Origin: Verrucomicrobiia bacterium
GTDB lineage: Bacteria > Verrucomicrobiota > Verrucomicrobiia > Opitutales > Opitutaceae
Assembly: GCA_030424825.1 (NCBI GenBank)
Contig: JAUHWE010000379.1
Span: forward strand, 1-5,294
Length of the DNA stretch: 5,294 bases
Direction of reading: 5' to 3'
In this document: positions 5,175-5,294 of the stretch, one piece after another
Layout of the letters: every line of letters begins with the position of its first letter
How positions within the stretch are numbered: position 1 is the first letter of the stretch
Notes under the pieces: generated by a model
The model's input: the letters and a program-made list of their open reading frames with translations, nothing else
Database searches by the model: none
Told to the model about the DNA's origin: nothing
Position numbers and translations under genes: made by a program

Positions 5175-5294
5175 ATGTGCGGAATCGCAGGAATGTTTTC
5201 AGTTAAACCGATGTATCCAGAAGATAGTTATACAATATCTCGGATGCTAAAAACAATCGAACACCGCGGACCGGACGGCGAAGGGAGCTTCCTC
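5175..5294 (+). CDS. Asparagine synthetase (glutamine-hydrolysing)-like amidotransferase, 3'-truncated by window edge
   Basis: Only the first 40 residues are visible. They start MCGIAG, where Cys2 becomes the N-terminal nucleophile of class-II glutamine amidotransferases once Met is removed. They continue to the HRGPDGEG motif at 30-37, typical of the AsnB/AsnO group. Such enzymes release ammonia from glutamine and use it to amidate an adenylated carboxylate in a C-terminal synthetase domain, which is outside the window; usual length is about 550-650 residues. It follows the carbamoyltransferase by 52 bp with no Shine-Dalgarno. It may be ordinary asparagine synthetase. In the known N-acetylglutaminylglutamine amide osmolyte pathway a relative (AsnO) amidates a C-terminal carboxylate, and a similar role on a carbamoylated amino acid fits this context. 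Confidence 0.88.
   Translation, partial: MCGIAGMFSVKPMYPEDSYTISRMLKTIEHRGPDGEGSFL

Overview
The window is about 5.3 kb of bacterial DNA, by eye near 50% GC. Every supported gene reads on the + strand. Several starts lack a Shine-Dalgarno sequence, and the mix of a MATE exporter, a long-tailed MarR regulator, an SSF symporter and an ATCase-like enzyme would suit a marine or halotolerant Gram-negative-type bacterium such as a member of Verrucomicrobiota. That taxonomic guess is weak, because no marker gene is present.

Layout: (1) positions 1-924 hold the last two thirds of a MATE-family efflux transporter, cut by the window edge. (2) Positions 925-1344 are a 420-bp non-coding stretch. It contains several short inverted repeats and, just before the next gene, a cluster of TTCG half-sites with a perfect 17-bp palindrome that looks like a MarR-type operator. 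(3) Positions 1345-5294 look like one operon: a MarR-family regulator, a secreted/anchored protein with a fibronectin-III-like domain, a DUR3-like sodium/solute symporter, a 41-residue single-span membrane peptide too short for many gene finders, a carbamoyltransferase of the aspartate carbamoyltransferase (ATCase) fold, and the start of a glutamine-hydrolysing asparagine synthetase-like enzyme that runs off the end. Three of the junctions are ATGA overlaps or a 1-nt gap, so the middle four genes are probably translationally coupled.

The point of interest is how these genes may work together. The carbamoyltransferase keeps the carbamoyl-phosphate residues of ATCase. At the positions that bind aspartate in E. 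coli PyrB, Arg229 and Gln231 are replaced by Ser and Ala, and the conserved HPLP becomes HPLA. It is therefore probably not a pyrimidine-pathway ATCase. Next to an asparagine synthetase-like amidotransferase, a DUR3-like (urea-type) symporter and a regulator resembling those of osmolyte clusters, the best working hypothesis is a pathway for a carbamoylated, amidated amino acid. The known natural example is the compatible solute N-alpha-carbamoyl-L-glutamine 1-amide, described from a halophilic purple sulfur bacterium. Carbamoylation of glutamine followed by amidation of its C1 carboxylate would need exactly these two enzyme types, and the symporter could recover the leaked ureido compound. This is inference from residues and context, not demonstrated.
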